This document shows, one piece after another, positions 8,420-16,864 of a stretch of 45,995 bases of DNA. The DNA is taken from the NCBI GenBank assembly GCA_012514315.1, contig JAAZAN010000242.1, positions 1 through 45,995 of the forward strand, in the 5' to 3' direction. Origin of the DNA: Chloroflexota bacterium (GTDB taxonomy: Bacteria; Chloroflexota; Anaerolineae; B4-G1). How positions within the stretch are numbered: the first letter of the stretch is position 1; every line of letters begins with the position of its first letter. Under the pieces are notes generated by a model. It saw nothing but the letters and a program-made list of their open reading frames with translations, was not told the origin of the DNA and searched no databases. The translations under genes and the position numbers were made by a program.

Positions 8420-9238
8420 CTACTCCAACAGCCGCAGCCGCTCCAGAGCGTCCTCGGCGCCGCCTTCGACCAACACAATCTTGCCGTGTAGCGTCCCCAC
8501 TTCCCCAGGCCCGAGAACCTTGAATCGGGGCACAGAGTGAATACAGTGATGGTGTTCATCCTCATTGTTGTAGATCTCGTAGGCTCTCTCCCAGTTTGTG
8601 CCCACTGTGAACCGGCTATCGGCGCTCGTGCGCAAGATGACGCCCTCTGTTGCCTCGGTCTTGCTGGCCTCGCCCCAGAACCAAACTCCTTCACCGGCGC
8701 CCCAAGGTCCCGTCCCGGAGACGTGGTAGTGCGTCCGGACCCACTCACCCGTGCCGCGATCCGTGTCCTTCAGCGGTGTGAGGTCTCCCTCAGTGACGAT
8801 GAATGTGCGTTCCAGCGCGTCATCCTCGAAATTGTCGGAAGGCATGCCCAGACATCGGAACACCCGGAGGTTGTGGAATGTCCGGTCGCTCCGATTCGTC
8901 ACCCTGAACTGCAATGCCAGTCCGTCGACCGAGGGGGAGATCGTGACACGGTAGTGAATGCCCTTGATGAACTTCGAATCATGTTGCGCCGTTCTCGGGT
9001 CCGCTTCCAGAGCCGCCAGATCAGCGTCGTTGGTCTCCCACTCGTGCCAGAGAGCGCCGTCAGCGTCCGGGCCCTGCCAGTCCAGGATGGGATAGTACCA
9101 GGTCTTGAACTGGCCTTCGTCACAACTGAGCCCCTCAGGAATTCGATACTGCCAACTAGCGTCGGCCGCCGGCGCCACAACATCGGCTCTGCACGGTCCT
9201 TCGGTGCCGTACGCCAAAAGAGCCCTCACACGACTCAC
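8420..9238 (-). CDS. Uncharacterised beta-sandwich-like protein
   Basis: A 272-residue protein I do not recognise. It is rich in aromatic and polar strand-like segments (GQFKTWYYPILDWQG, FIKGIHYRVTISP, LQFRVTNRSDRTFHNLRVFRC) and lacks a signal peptide, which resembles mutarotase- or carbohydrate-binding beta sandwiches. A His-rich stretch, NNEDEHHHCIHS, could bind metal. The GTG start at 9238 is preferred because AAGGG lies seven bases upstream; an ATG at 9280 has no ribosome site. It lies between the solute-binding protein gene and the DUF3830 gene, so it likely acts on or senses the imported compound. Confidence 0.65.
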   Translation of the reverse strand: MSRVRALLAYGTEGPCRADVVAPAADASWQYRIPEGLSCDEGQFKTWYYPILDWQGPDADGALWHEWETNDADLAALEADPRTAQHDSKFIKGIHYRVTISPSVDGLALQFRVTNRSDRTFHNLRVFRCLGMPSDNFEDDALERTFIVTEGDLTPLKDTDRGTGEWVRTHYHVSGTGPWGAGEGVWFWGEASKTEATEGVILRTSADSRFTVGTNWERAYEIYNNEDEHHHCIHSVPRFKVLGPGEVGTLHGKIVLVEGGAEDALERLRLLE

Positions 9239-9380
9239 CTGATTTCCCTTCTCGCTCACTATGCTGCAGACAGCACCCATCGCGCGCTGCTAGCCTTCCG
9301 GCGGCTACGGTTATTGCGGTTCTATGACTCAAGTGTGCGCCTGGGGCACGTCTGACGTGCCCCAGGCCGCGTGAGCTGCG

Positions 9381-11174
9381 CTACTCCTTGGGTGGTGGCA
9401 GCTTCCTCTCGGTGTTCCAGTAGTCGGGTGCGAAGAATATCTCATCATCCTCATACGCAGGATTCGCCGCGATCCACGCATCGTACTGGTCGACCGTCTC
9501 CTGCATGAACAGCTCGCCTCCGGCACCGTAGTAGGCGTCCCAGAACTGCTGAACGCCGGCCACCACCTCCAACTCCCCGTTCACGATCGAGGCGAAGTAC
9601 TCATTCTGGAGCGCTTCCAGGTCACTCAGATACTTGCCGCTCTCAGTGTACGCGTAGGGAACGAAGCGATCGATGTTGGCGACCATCGGGTACTCGCCCT
9701 GCTCGGGTACCAGCGCGTTGGCCCGACTGTGCATGTTGTTATTGATATACTGAAGGATGTATGGGTCCTTGGGTTCCTTTCCCGGTTCCGGCGGGAACAG
9801 GGCCCTGGCCTTCTGCATGGGGACGGTGGCCAGGATGTCGTACGTGCCAATCACCTCCTGCTCGGGTGCTGGCGATCGCTTATCTACAATCCAGCCGCCC
9901 TCACCCCAATCCCAGTGCTCGCCCTGGATCCCGTAGTGCACGGTGTTGTAGTTGTCCATATCCTTGTCCTGCCAGTCCGTGAGCGCAACGATCGCCTCGG
10001 GGCATTCACACCAACTGCAGGCCATCACGACACGGTCGATGGGCATGGCTGCCCCGATCCGCCCGGTGTTGGGGACGTCCTGGATACTCGGCGGCGGGAA
10101 GATCTGGACCCAGTCCTGTGCCGGGTCGGTCGCCTCCACCTGCGTTTGGAGTAGGCCGTTGGTCAGCCAGTGACCGCCTACCAGGCATCCAACCAGACCC
10201 CGGCCAACAGCATCGTAAACCTGGTCATACTGCCAGGAGGCCCACTCGGGATTGAACAGCCCGTTCCCAATCAACCGCTGGAAGTAGTCCAGGCGTTCCT
10301 CCACCATCACGGTCCCTGGTAACCGATAGCTGATCGGTATGCCATCGTGTATCATTTGTCGCTGAACCGCTGGCTCGGGCGTCCACGGGCCCATAAGCAT
10401 CGCACTCGTGACCCAGGCTGGGTTCTCGTTCACCATAGGGATGGTCACGTCGCCACCGAGATTCTGCTCCTTGAAGAGCCTCAGGCACTCCTCCAGCTCC
10501 TCGATGGTATAGGGCACATCCCGGTCGATCCGGTCCAGCCAATCCCTGCGGATGTGTAGAAAGTCGATGTCGTGGGGCGTCAGGCGCATCCCGACGATTG
10601 AACACCATTTCCCGTCCCGACTGTAGTAGTCAAAGCCAGCCTCGGGAATCGTCGTCAGGAGATGTGGTCCATACTCGCGGATCTCGGCGTCGAAATCGCG
10701 AACGAGACCCGGGGTGTTGAACCACTCCGTCGCTTTGGTCGTACCCCGCATCATCATATCGACTTCCTGGGTCTGCTGCCTCAATGTGATGAGAGGCTCG
10801 ATGTCCGCATAGGTCGCCCTTTCGAACTGGAAATCGATGTTGATACCGTACTCGTTCCGCAGGGCCTCCTCGATAATCTCCTTGATGCGGTTCTCCTGGG
10901 GGCCCTCCGGGAGGTACCCGCCTGCCATATACCGCATCACGCACGCCTTGTCGCCGTACTTGATCGCGGGCATCTCGGGCGCTGCGGTGGCCGCTGGTGC
11001 CTGGGTCGCCCCTGCTGGCGCCTCGGTCGCCGCCGCGGGCGCTTCGGTCGCCCCTGCGGGCGCCTCGGGCGCGGGCGTGCTCGGTGCACAACTTGCTGCA
11101 AGGCCTGCCCCCGCTGCGGCGCCCATCCCCTTCAAGAACGTACGACGCTTGATCTGATTTCCACTTGCACTCAT
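9381..11174 (-). CDS. Extracellular solute-binding lipoprotein of a carbohydrate ABC importer
   Basis: A 597-residue protein with a Tat-type lipoprotein signal: twin arginines in KRRTFLKG (R10, R11), an Ala/Gly hydrophobic stretch, and the lipobox LAASC with C29 as the lipidated residue. An Ala/Pro/Thr-rich linker (residues 30-70) precedes the binding domain, a pattern common in Chloroflexota. The large size and the paired permeases match the LplA/LipO class that binds oligosaccharides. ATG at 11174 is chosen for AGGAG eight bases upstream; a GTG at 11183 is also in frame. It should capture the island's substrate outside the membrane. No ATPase gene accompanies it. Confidence 0.9.
   Translation of the reverse strand: MSASGNQIKRRTFLKGMGAAAGAGLAASCAPSTPAPEAPAGATEAPAAATEAPAGATQAPAATAAPEMPAIKYGDKACVMRYMAGGYLPEGPQENRIKEIIEEALRNEYGINIDFQFERATYADIEPLITLRQQTQEVDMMMRGTTKATEWFNTPGLVRDFDAEIREYGPHLLTTIPEAGFDYYSRDGKWCSIVGMRLTPHDIDFLHIRRDWLDRIDRDVPYTIEELEECLRLFKEQNLGGDVTIPMVNENPAWVTSAMLMGPWTPEPAVQRQMIHDGIPISYRLPGTVMVEERLDYFQRLIGNGLFNPEWASWQYDQVYDAVGRGLVGCLVGGHWLTNGLLQTQVEATDPAQDWVQIFPPPSIQDVPNTGRIGAAMPIDRVVMACSWCECPEAIVALTDWQDKDMDNYNTVHYGIQGEHWDWGEGGWIVDKRSPAPEQEVIGTYDILATVPMQKARALFPPEPGKEPKDPYILQYINNNMHSRANALVPEQGEYPMVANIDRFVPYAYTESGKYLSDLEALQNEYFASIVNGELEVVAGVQQFWDAYYGAGGELFMQETVDQYDAWIAANPAYEDDEIFFAPDYWNTERKLPPPKE
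10967..11087 (-). repeat. In-gene tandem repeat coding an Ala/Pro/Thr linker
   Basis: Inside the solute-binding protein gene, this stretch codes imperfect seven-residue units of the type EAPAGAT, EAPAAAT, EAPAGAT and QAPAAT. At DNA level it is a GC-rich degenerate tandem repeat. It spaces the lipid anchor from the binding domain and may vary in copy number between strains. Confidence 0.75.
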
Positions 11175-11322
11175 GGCTTTCACTCCTTATATTCCTCCGT
11201 ATTCCTCTGCCCAGTGCAGCACCGGTTCGTTCGGCTCCCATCATCTGATGTCAACCTCCAACCGTTATCTGCCTATAGGCACCTCCTTTCCGCTGCAGGA
11301 AGACACCGCAGCGACACTCGAG

Positions 11323-12258
11323 CTAGCCCTTGATGGCCCCTATCATGACGCCCTGGACGAAATACTTCTGCAGGAACGGGTACACGATCGCGATGGGAAT
11401 CACGGTGACGATGATGGCCCCCATGCGCAACACCTCCACGGGTGGCATCACATCCATCTGCGTCTTCGCCCGCTCCGCGGCCAGTTCGGGATCGGTGATG
11501 GTCAGCAGCTGGCTGAGGATCGAGCGGAGCACCAACTGGAGTGGCTGCAGATTGGTATCGCGCAGAAAGATCGTTGCCCAGAACCACTGGTTCCAGTACC
11601 CGACGGCGTAGAAAAGCCCGACTGTGGCGAGAACCGGCTTAGACAGCGGCAGGACGATACGAACGAAGATCATGAGTTCGCTGCAGCCATCGATCCGAGC
11701 GGCGTCCTCCAGCTCTCGCGGAAGGGCCTCGAAGAACTTCATCATAATCAGCATGTACCAGGCGCTGACCAGAAAGGGAAAGATGATCGACCAGACAGTG
11801 TTCGGCAGGCTGAGCCACTTCGCTACCAGGTAAAAGGGGACCATGCCGCCCCCAAACATCATGGTGAAGAATACCAGGAAGATCAGGAGGTTATGGCCTG
11901 GCAGCTCTTTCTCTGAGAGGGCGTAGCCCATCGCTGCAGTGATGAGTAGGCTGAGAATGGTGCCGACGACCGTCGTGAACACGGTGATCTTGAAGGATTG
12001 GTAGATACGCGACTCCGCCCCCAATAGAATCCGATAGGAATCCAAGGTCCAGTCCGCCGGATTGAGACTGACCCCGCCGAGCCGGTAGGCCGTCGCGTCG
12101 GTCAGCGATCCAAAGATCAGGTAGAGGAAGGGGCCGATTGTCACTATGCCCAGCAGCGCCAGGAACACGTAGTTGGCGATGTCGAACGCCCGATCTCCGA
12201 CGCTTCGCCTCACTCGCGTTCGCCGTGTCAGCCGCCCTCGCTCGATTATCGTCTGCAT
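11323..12258 (-). CDS. Carbohydrate ABC transporter permease (LplC/YtcP type)
   Basis: A 311-residue, six-helix inner-membrane permease of the MalG-like group. The cytoplasmic EAA loop that contacts the ATPase is clear: EALPRELEDAARIDGCSEL. The ATG at 12258 has GGAG eight bases upstream and follows the upstream stop by 19 bases; upstream in-frame ATGs at 12273 and 12330 are less well placed or overlap the neighbour. It pairs with the permease encoded at 12278-13249 to form the membrane channel of an importer. Confidence 0.9.
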   Translation of the reverse strand: MQTIIERGRLTRRTRVRRSVGDRAFDIANYVFLALLGIVTIGPFLYLIFGSLTDATAYRLGGVSLNPADWTLDSYRILLGAESRIYQSFKITVFTTVVGTILSLLITAAMGYALSEKELPGHNLLIFLVFFTMMFGGGMVPFYLVAKWLSLPNTVWSIIFPFLVSAWYMLIMMKFFEALPRELEDAARIDGCSELMIFVRIVLPLSKPVLATVGLFYAVGYWNQWFWATIFLRDTNLQPLQLVLRSILSQLLTITDPELAAERAKTQMDVMPPVEVLRMGAIIVTVIPIAIVYPFLQKYFVQGVMIGAIKG

Positions 12259-12277
12259 CACGTTTTCTCCCATCTCC

Positions 12278-13249
12278 TCAGCTCCATAGACCGCCTTCTG
12301 TGAGTCGGTTGGCGATCTTGTTTGCCACATACACCAGGATCAGTCCCACGACACCATTCATCAGCCCCACCGCTGTGGCCAGGCTCATGTTCTGTTGGCG
12401 GAAGCCTGCACGATAGACCCATGTCTGGATCACATCGCCAACCTCAAGGAGACTGGCGTCATTTCCCAAGAGGATCAGGATCTGCAGGAAGTTGACGTTG
12501 AGGATCGCGCCGATGCGCAGGATCAGCATAATCACCGCCACGGACATGATGCTGGGTATCGTGATGTACAACATGCGCTGGAAACGACCGGCGCCATCGA
12601 TCATCGCCACCTCATACAGCTCCGGGTTGATGCCCGCGATCGCGGCCAGGTAGATAATAGCCCCCCAGCCGACCCCTTTCCAAATCGACGTACCGACGAC
12701 CAGGGGCAGGAAAGCGCTGCGGCTGCCGAGAATCGATACGGGCGCCAGGCCGAGCCTTGCCAGCCAACGAGTGACCATGCCCACGTTGATGGAGAAGATG
12801 TAGATCAGCAATCCGCCGACGACCACCCAGGAGACGAAATAGGGGAGATAGCTGATCGTCTGAATCACCCGCTTGTACGCCCGGTGAGCCACCTCGTTGA
12901 GCAGGAGCGCCAGGATGATCGGTGTAGGGAAGACGACGATCAGGTCGAGGAAGCTGATCACCAGCGTATTGCGGATCAGTCGCGTGAAGTATGGCCCGTT
13001 AACGAAGAAGCGAAAGTGTTCCAGGCCGACCCAGGGGGAGCCCAGGATCCCTTCCCACAGACGGAAGTCCTGAAACGCGATGATGACGCCCCACATCGGC
13101 ACGTAGTGGAATATCACAAAGAAGAGCAGTCCCGGTGCAAGCAGCAGATAGTGATAACGATAGAACCACATCTTGCGGAGCGTTTTTTGCCTTGACTCCC
13201 TGCCTCTGGTTATTCGTTTTGCCTTTGTGGTCACTGCGTCGAGCCCCAT
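12278..13249 (-). CDS. Carbohydrate ABC transporter permease (LplB type)
   Basis: A 323-residue MalF-like permease with six predicted helices and a basic N-terminal tail. The EAA loop reads AAIAGINPELYEVAMIDGAG, and WYLL-like helix 1 is FYRYHYLLLAPGLLFF. Two ATGs are adjacent (13252 and 13249); the second has better spacing to AGGAG. LplB/LplC-type systems import poly- or oligosaccharides and usually borrow a general sugar ATPase encoded elsewhere, consistent with the missing ATPase gene here. Confidence 0.9.
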   Translation of the reverse strand: MGLDAVTTKAKRITRGRESRQKTLRKMWFYRYHYLLLAPGLLFFVIFHYVPMWGVIIAFQDFRLWEGILGSPWVGLEHFRFFVNGPYFTRLIRNTLVISFLDLIVVFPTPIILALLLNEVAHRAYKRVIQTISYLPYFVSWVVVGGLLIYIFSINVGMVTRWLARLGLAPVSILGSRSAFLPLVVGTSIWKGVGWGAIIYLAAIAGINPELYEVAMIDGAGRFQRMLYITIPSIMSVAVIMLILRIGAILNVNFLQILILLGNDASLLEVGDVIQTWVYRAGFRQQNMSLATAVGLMNGVVGLILVYVANKIANRLTEGGLWS

Positions 13250-13388
13250 CATCCTCTCCTATCCCATCCAGCGGGTATGCAGATCGCAGCGCGTATCCAG
13301 CCAGCACGGCTCCATATCGGAAACGGCGCCAGCCGACCCTGCTCATCGAACACAAGATGATCCAGTACCCACTCGGGAGACTCCATTC

Positions 13389-14330
13389 TCACTCTGCATC
13401 CTCCGTTGCGAATCCTCGAGCTACACCGGTGCCCGTCGCGCCATTGCCGTTGCCGTTGTAGAACATGACATAGCCGTCGTCGTGCTTCAGCACGTATGCA
13501 TACTCGATCATTTCTGAATCCCAGCCTGTCAGCGAGGGTTCGATCCCGCTGAGAGCCCTCGTCCATTGACGGCCATCGGCTGACTCTGTGTACCCAATGC
13601 GGTATGTGGACCCTGCTGATCGAGTACAGAACCACATACGATAACCGTCAGGTTCTCGCAGGACGACCGGGCGGGCCACTGCATACTCGGACTCGTCCAC
13701 GAAGTCCACTGCAATATTGTCGGGTGGCTTGCGCCAGTGGATGCCGTCATCCGATTCCGCATACTTGATGTGGTAGAAATGCCGCCACGTTCCGTCACTT
13801 AGCAGTTCCCAGTTCCGGTATGACGTATACCACATCTGCCAGACCTTATCTGGTTCACGCAGGACGAACACGGTGCCAATGCCGATTGGATCCTGTGCGT
13901 CTCGCAGTGGAAGCGGTGCCTCCGACCAGCGCTCCCACGTTGCCCCGTTGTCACGGCTGATAGCGAGTCCACAGTTGTTTGCGATTGTACCGGGCAGTGC
14001 TGGGGCCCATCCCACATAGTACATGTACAATACGGAATCGGTCACTCGCACAACCGACGGCATGCATAGGCCCTGACTATCGAAGCATCCCATCCGCCCC
14101 GCCACAAGGACGGGGTTCTCCGGGTTCTCGTGAACAACTTCAAAATCCTGGTCGAGATCGAGCCAGCCGATCTGATACCGCCCGTGTGCGTCACGGCCGG
14201 TGAGAAACACTCGGTAGGCGGCAGATTCCCAGGGCAATACCGACACCATCCCAGAATGGGTTGCACGCCACACGGGTGCGCGACGGGGACTTATGACAAG
14301 CCCCTTCTTCTCCCAAATGATTGGATGCAT
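13389..14330 (-). CDS. Five-bladed beta-propeller glycosidase-like protein (GH43/GH130-like)
   Basis: A 313-residue protein with repeated propeller signatures: MYYVGW, ISRDNGATWERW, MWYTSYRN, YAESDDGIHWRKP, MWFCTRS, YTESADGRQWTR and VMFYNGNG. These SxDGxxW repeats are typical of beta-propeller glycosidases and sialidase-like folds of the GH43/GH130/GH32 type. There is no signal peptide, so it is probably cytoplasmic. The ATG at 14330 has AAGGGG upstream; the frame is open to 14471 but would overlap the phosphotriesterase gene. It may cleave or phosphorolyse the imported saccharide (inference). The catalytic acids cannot be assigned by eye. Confidence 0.75.
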   Translation of the reverse strand: MHPIIWEKKGLVISPRRAPVWRATHSGMVSVLPWESAAYRVFLTGRDAHGRYQIGWLDLDQDFEVVHENPENPVLVAGRMGCFDSQGLCMPSVVRVTDSVLYMYYVGWAPALPGTIANNCGLAISRDNGATWERWSEAPLPLRDAQDPIGIGTVFVLREPDKVWQMWYTSYRNWELLSDGTWRHFYHIKYAESDDGIHWRKPPDNIAVDFVDESEYAVARPVVLREPDGYRMWFCTRSAGSTYRIGYTESADGRQWTRALSGIEPSLTGWDSEMIEYAYVLKHDDGYVMFYNGNGNGATGTGVARGFATEDAE

Positions 14331-14430
14331 TGTTCCCCTTCCAGAAGTACGCGATGTGACAATTGGTGACATAGTCAACTGGAACCTCTGTACCCTGCCT
14401 TGCTGCGGTAGTCGAAGGCTTGCATGTGCT

Positions 14431-15492
14431 CTAGGGTTCGCGCACCGGGATGACCCGCTGCGGGTTCTCAACCAGCATGGTACGGATCATATCGTCGGTG
14501 ACGCCCATCTCCCTGAAACGAGGGAGTGTGTATTCGAACAGGTAGGAGTAGGCGGGTGGGGGCATGAAGGTGCACGGCGTTAGCATCGTTGTGTCGCCCT
14601 GATGCGGACGCCAGGCGGGGTTCCCCATGAACTCGTAGTATCCCACCGTGAAGCCCCAGTCCAGCCCCAGCGTCACGTGCGCCCCCAGTCCTTCGTCGAA
14701 GGCTCTGACGATGGCATCCGCCCAGGATTGTCGGATCGCCTCCGAGACATCCATCCGCAGATTTGTCATGGCGAAGGTTGCGCCACGCTGCATGCATTTG
14801 CGTACCTCGGGCCATTCCTGCACCATCTGGCCCTGTGTATGGCCCAAGACCACACGCGTGGGATCCACGCCCTCAGACTCGAGCAGCTCCAACTGAGTCT
14901 TGAACGCACCGGGCGTGTTGGCGTGCGTGTTGATCAACAACCCCGTCTGTCGTTGTGCGCGGGCCACAGCCACGGCCGCCTTTGCCTCGGCTTCAGTCAG
15001 ATCCTTGCTGCTCGTTCCGATTTTCAGCACCCCGGCCCGAACGTCCGTCCCGTGCAGGCCCGTCAACGCCTCCTGAACACAGAATTCGGTCAGCTCCTCC
15101 ACCGAAGCCTCGTGGACGAAGGGCCAGATCTGGTCGTCGGGTTCCCGCGCCCAATACTTGCCCAGCTCGATCTCCCGGTAGAATCCCGTGGCCAGGACGA
15201 TGTGGAAGTCGGCCATCTCGGATATCCGCTGGTACACCCACGGGGCTGCCCGCTCGGGCGAACGCGTCATGTCGAGAATACAGAAGCAGCCGTGATCTTT
15301 CAGCCGTTTCAGTGCCGGCACGACGCATTTCTCGACCACAGGCCACTTGGCCATATCGAACGGGATCTCTGATGTCTGAGCCCAGTCAGAATGCAGATGT
15401 TCGTGCATCATCACCGCGCCGAGAGCCTCTGGTTCGACCGGACCGCGCACGGTGATAGCTTTCCCTATCCGTTCATGTGGTGATTTGGACAT
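14431..15492 (-). CDS. Phosphotriesterase-family metal hydrolase (copy 2)
   Basis: A 353-residue paralog of the 6788-7780 enzyme. The metal site is complete: HEH in VMMHEHLHSD, Lys in GVLKIGTSS, His in LLINTHANT, His in VVLGHTQG and Asp in LGLDWGF. The C-terminal PRFREMGVTDDMIRTML region also matches copy 1. ATG at 15492 is chosen because homology to copy 1 begins just after it (ITVRGPVEPEALGAV); ribosome-site support is weak, and upstream residues to 15573 look non-coding. It is the first gene of the minus-strand block. A lactonase role is likely but unproven. Confidence 0.85.
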   Translation of the reverse strand: MSKSPHERIGKAITVRGPVEPEALGAVMMHEHLHSDWAQTSEIPFDMAKWPVVEKCVVPALKRLKDHGCFCILDMTRSPERAAPWVYQRISEMADFHIVLATGFYREIELGKYWAREPDDQIWPFVHEASVEELTEFCVQEALTGLHGTDVRAGVLKIGTSSKDLTEAEAKAAVAVARAQRQTGLLINTHANTPGAFKTQLELLESEGVDPTRVVLGHTQGQMVQEWPEVRKCMQRGATFAMTNLRMDVSEAIRQSWADAIVRAFDEGLGAHVTLGLDWGFTVGYYEFMGNPAWRPHQGDTTMLTPCTFMPPPAYSYLFEYTLPRFREMGVTDDMIRTMLVENPQRVIPVREP

Positions 15493-15602
15493 AGCCCCAT
15501 CGTTCCTTGTGTACGTAAGTTTGCCCACTATATAAGAGCAGTATACAATACATTTCCGTCGTTGCGTGGCCAACTATGTGACATGCGTGAGACATCTGGA
15601 CA
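15493..15602. promoter_or_regulatory. Divergent intergenic region, possible island promoter
   Basis: This 110-base AT-richer gap separates the minus-strand island from the plus-strand regulator. On the minus strand a weak promoter-like pair, TTGGCC - 17 bases - TATTGT, can be drawn, and TATA-rich DNA lies around 15530-15550. Imperfect direct repeats GTGACAT and GTGAGACAT sit near 15577-15596. These are candidate signals only. Confidence 0.35.
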
Positions 15603-16847
15603 ATGTGTGCCTCTGTGATGCAGCCCGGTACAGACGTGGAAGAGACAGGCAGCGATCTGCCAGAGGCCCCGGATGAGTTTGTCGAACAGGTCCGGGAAGC
15701 GCTGGAGCATCTGTACGATTTCCCGTACCTCCAGCGCGCTGTGGCTGCCCTGGCGCCCGGATCGCTGGACCTTCCCGGGGCGAACGGGAACCTGTCGGGG
15801 CAATGGCTTCGACGGGAGCTAATCGCGGCGATCGAGACGCTCGACCCGGGGCCGGCGGTGGAGTTCCTGGCCCCGCCCGCGCGCCTCTTCAATCTGCTGC
15901 AGCTCCACTTCGTCGAGGGGTTGACGGTCCAGCAAGCCGCCGTGGAACTGAGCATCTCTCGGCGGCAGGCCCATCGCGATCTGCATCGGGCGCTGCAGAG
16001 TGTCGCAGCGGTGTTGTGGGCCCGGCGAGCTGCGCGGGAGTCCTCAGGCGGGGGACGTTCGGACAGCGCTGGCGCAGCGTTTGAGCACGAGCTCAACCTC
16101 CTCGGGGTGCGTCCTGTGCCTGTCGATCTGCGCGACGTGCTCCGTGGCGCGACCGAGGCTGTCGCCCGGATGGCCGTGCAGCATGGCGTCAACCTCAGGC
16201 TCATGCCAGCCGCGCAACCCGTCCTCGTGTTCTGCGATCCGATGCTCGCACGGCAGGTGTTTGTGAACACGCTCAGCCGTGTCATCACAGAGGTGGAGCC
16301 AGAGTCACTGGTGATTCAGCTCGGCGGTGGACGATGTCGGGTGACGATGGACGGCTCGGAAGCTCCCGACCGGTCGCTGGCGGGTGATCTTGTCCGTCAA
16401 CTGACCGACCGGCTGAGCTGGTCGGTGGACCAACGTGTGAACCCCACGTCCGTGGAGTTGTCGATCGCGTTTGGCGGAGACCGGGATTCGGAGCCCAAGC
16501 TGCTCGTGATCGACGACAACGAGGGTATGGCCCCGTTGCTGGAGGACTACCTGGTCGGCTACGACTGCACCGTTGTGTCGGCCTGCGAGGGCGACGAAGG
16601 GCTTCGTCTGGCCCGTGATCTGGACGTGGCCGTGATCCTGCTCGACGTGATGATGCCGGGAATCGATGGCTGGGAGTTCCTTCAGCGGCTGCACAGCCGG
16701 CCTGAGACGGCTGCCATTCCGGTTATTGTGTGCTCCGTAGTGCACAACCCGGAACTCGCGCTGTCGCTGGGCGCGTCAGTGTTTCTGTCCAAGCCTCTCG
16801 GGCGCTCTGATCTGCTGGCAGCGCTTGCGCAGGTGGGCGTCCTATAG
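15603..16847 (+). CDS. HTH - degenerate kinase-like - receiver regulatory protein
   Basis: A 414-residue cytoplasmic regulator. Residues about 90-140 form a sigma-region-4-like helix-turn-helix (LTVQQAAVELSISRRQAHRDL). Residues about 175-290 resemble a worn histidine-kinase ATPase domain, with CDPMLARQVFVNTLSRVI in the place of an N box but no G boxes. Residues 299-414 are a receiver domain with acidic pair D304/D305, phosphoacceptor D348 in ILLDVMMPGIDGW, and K397 in FLSKPL. The start is uncertain: ATG at 15603 and at 15618 both lack a good ribosome site. It is convergent with the hybrid kinase gene and is its probable partner; it may also control the divergent island. Confidence 0.8.
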   Translation: MCASVMQPGTDVEETGSDLPEAPDEFVEQVREALEHLYDFPYLQRAVAALAPGSLDLPGANGNLSGQWLRRELIAAIETLDPGPAVEFLAPPARLFNLLQLHFVEGLTVQQAAVELSISRRQAHRDLHRALQSVAAVLWARRAARESSGGGRSDSAGAAFEHELNLLGVRPVPVDLRDVLRGATEAVARMAVQHGVNLRLMPAAQPVLVFCDPMLARQVFVNTLSRVITEVEPESLVIQLGGGRCRVTMDGSEAPDRSLAGDLVRQLTDRLSWSVDQRVNPTSVELSIAFGGDRDSEPKLLVIDDNEGMAPLLEDYLVGYDCTVVSACEGDEGLRLARDLDVAVILLDVMMPGIDGWEFLQRLHSRPETAAIPVIVCSVVHNPELALSLGASVFLSKPLGRSDLLAALAQVGVL

Positions 16848-16864
16848 CCGGCGCGGTCGTTCCA

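Noticed and set aside
10662-11333. 223-codon plus-strand frame
   Set aside because: It overlaps the Tat-signal end of the solute-binding gene in antisense and has low-complexity Gly/Arg content.
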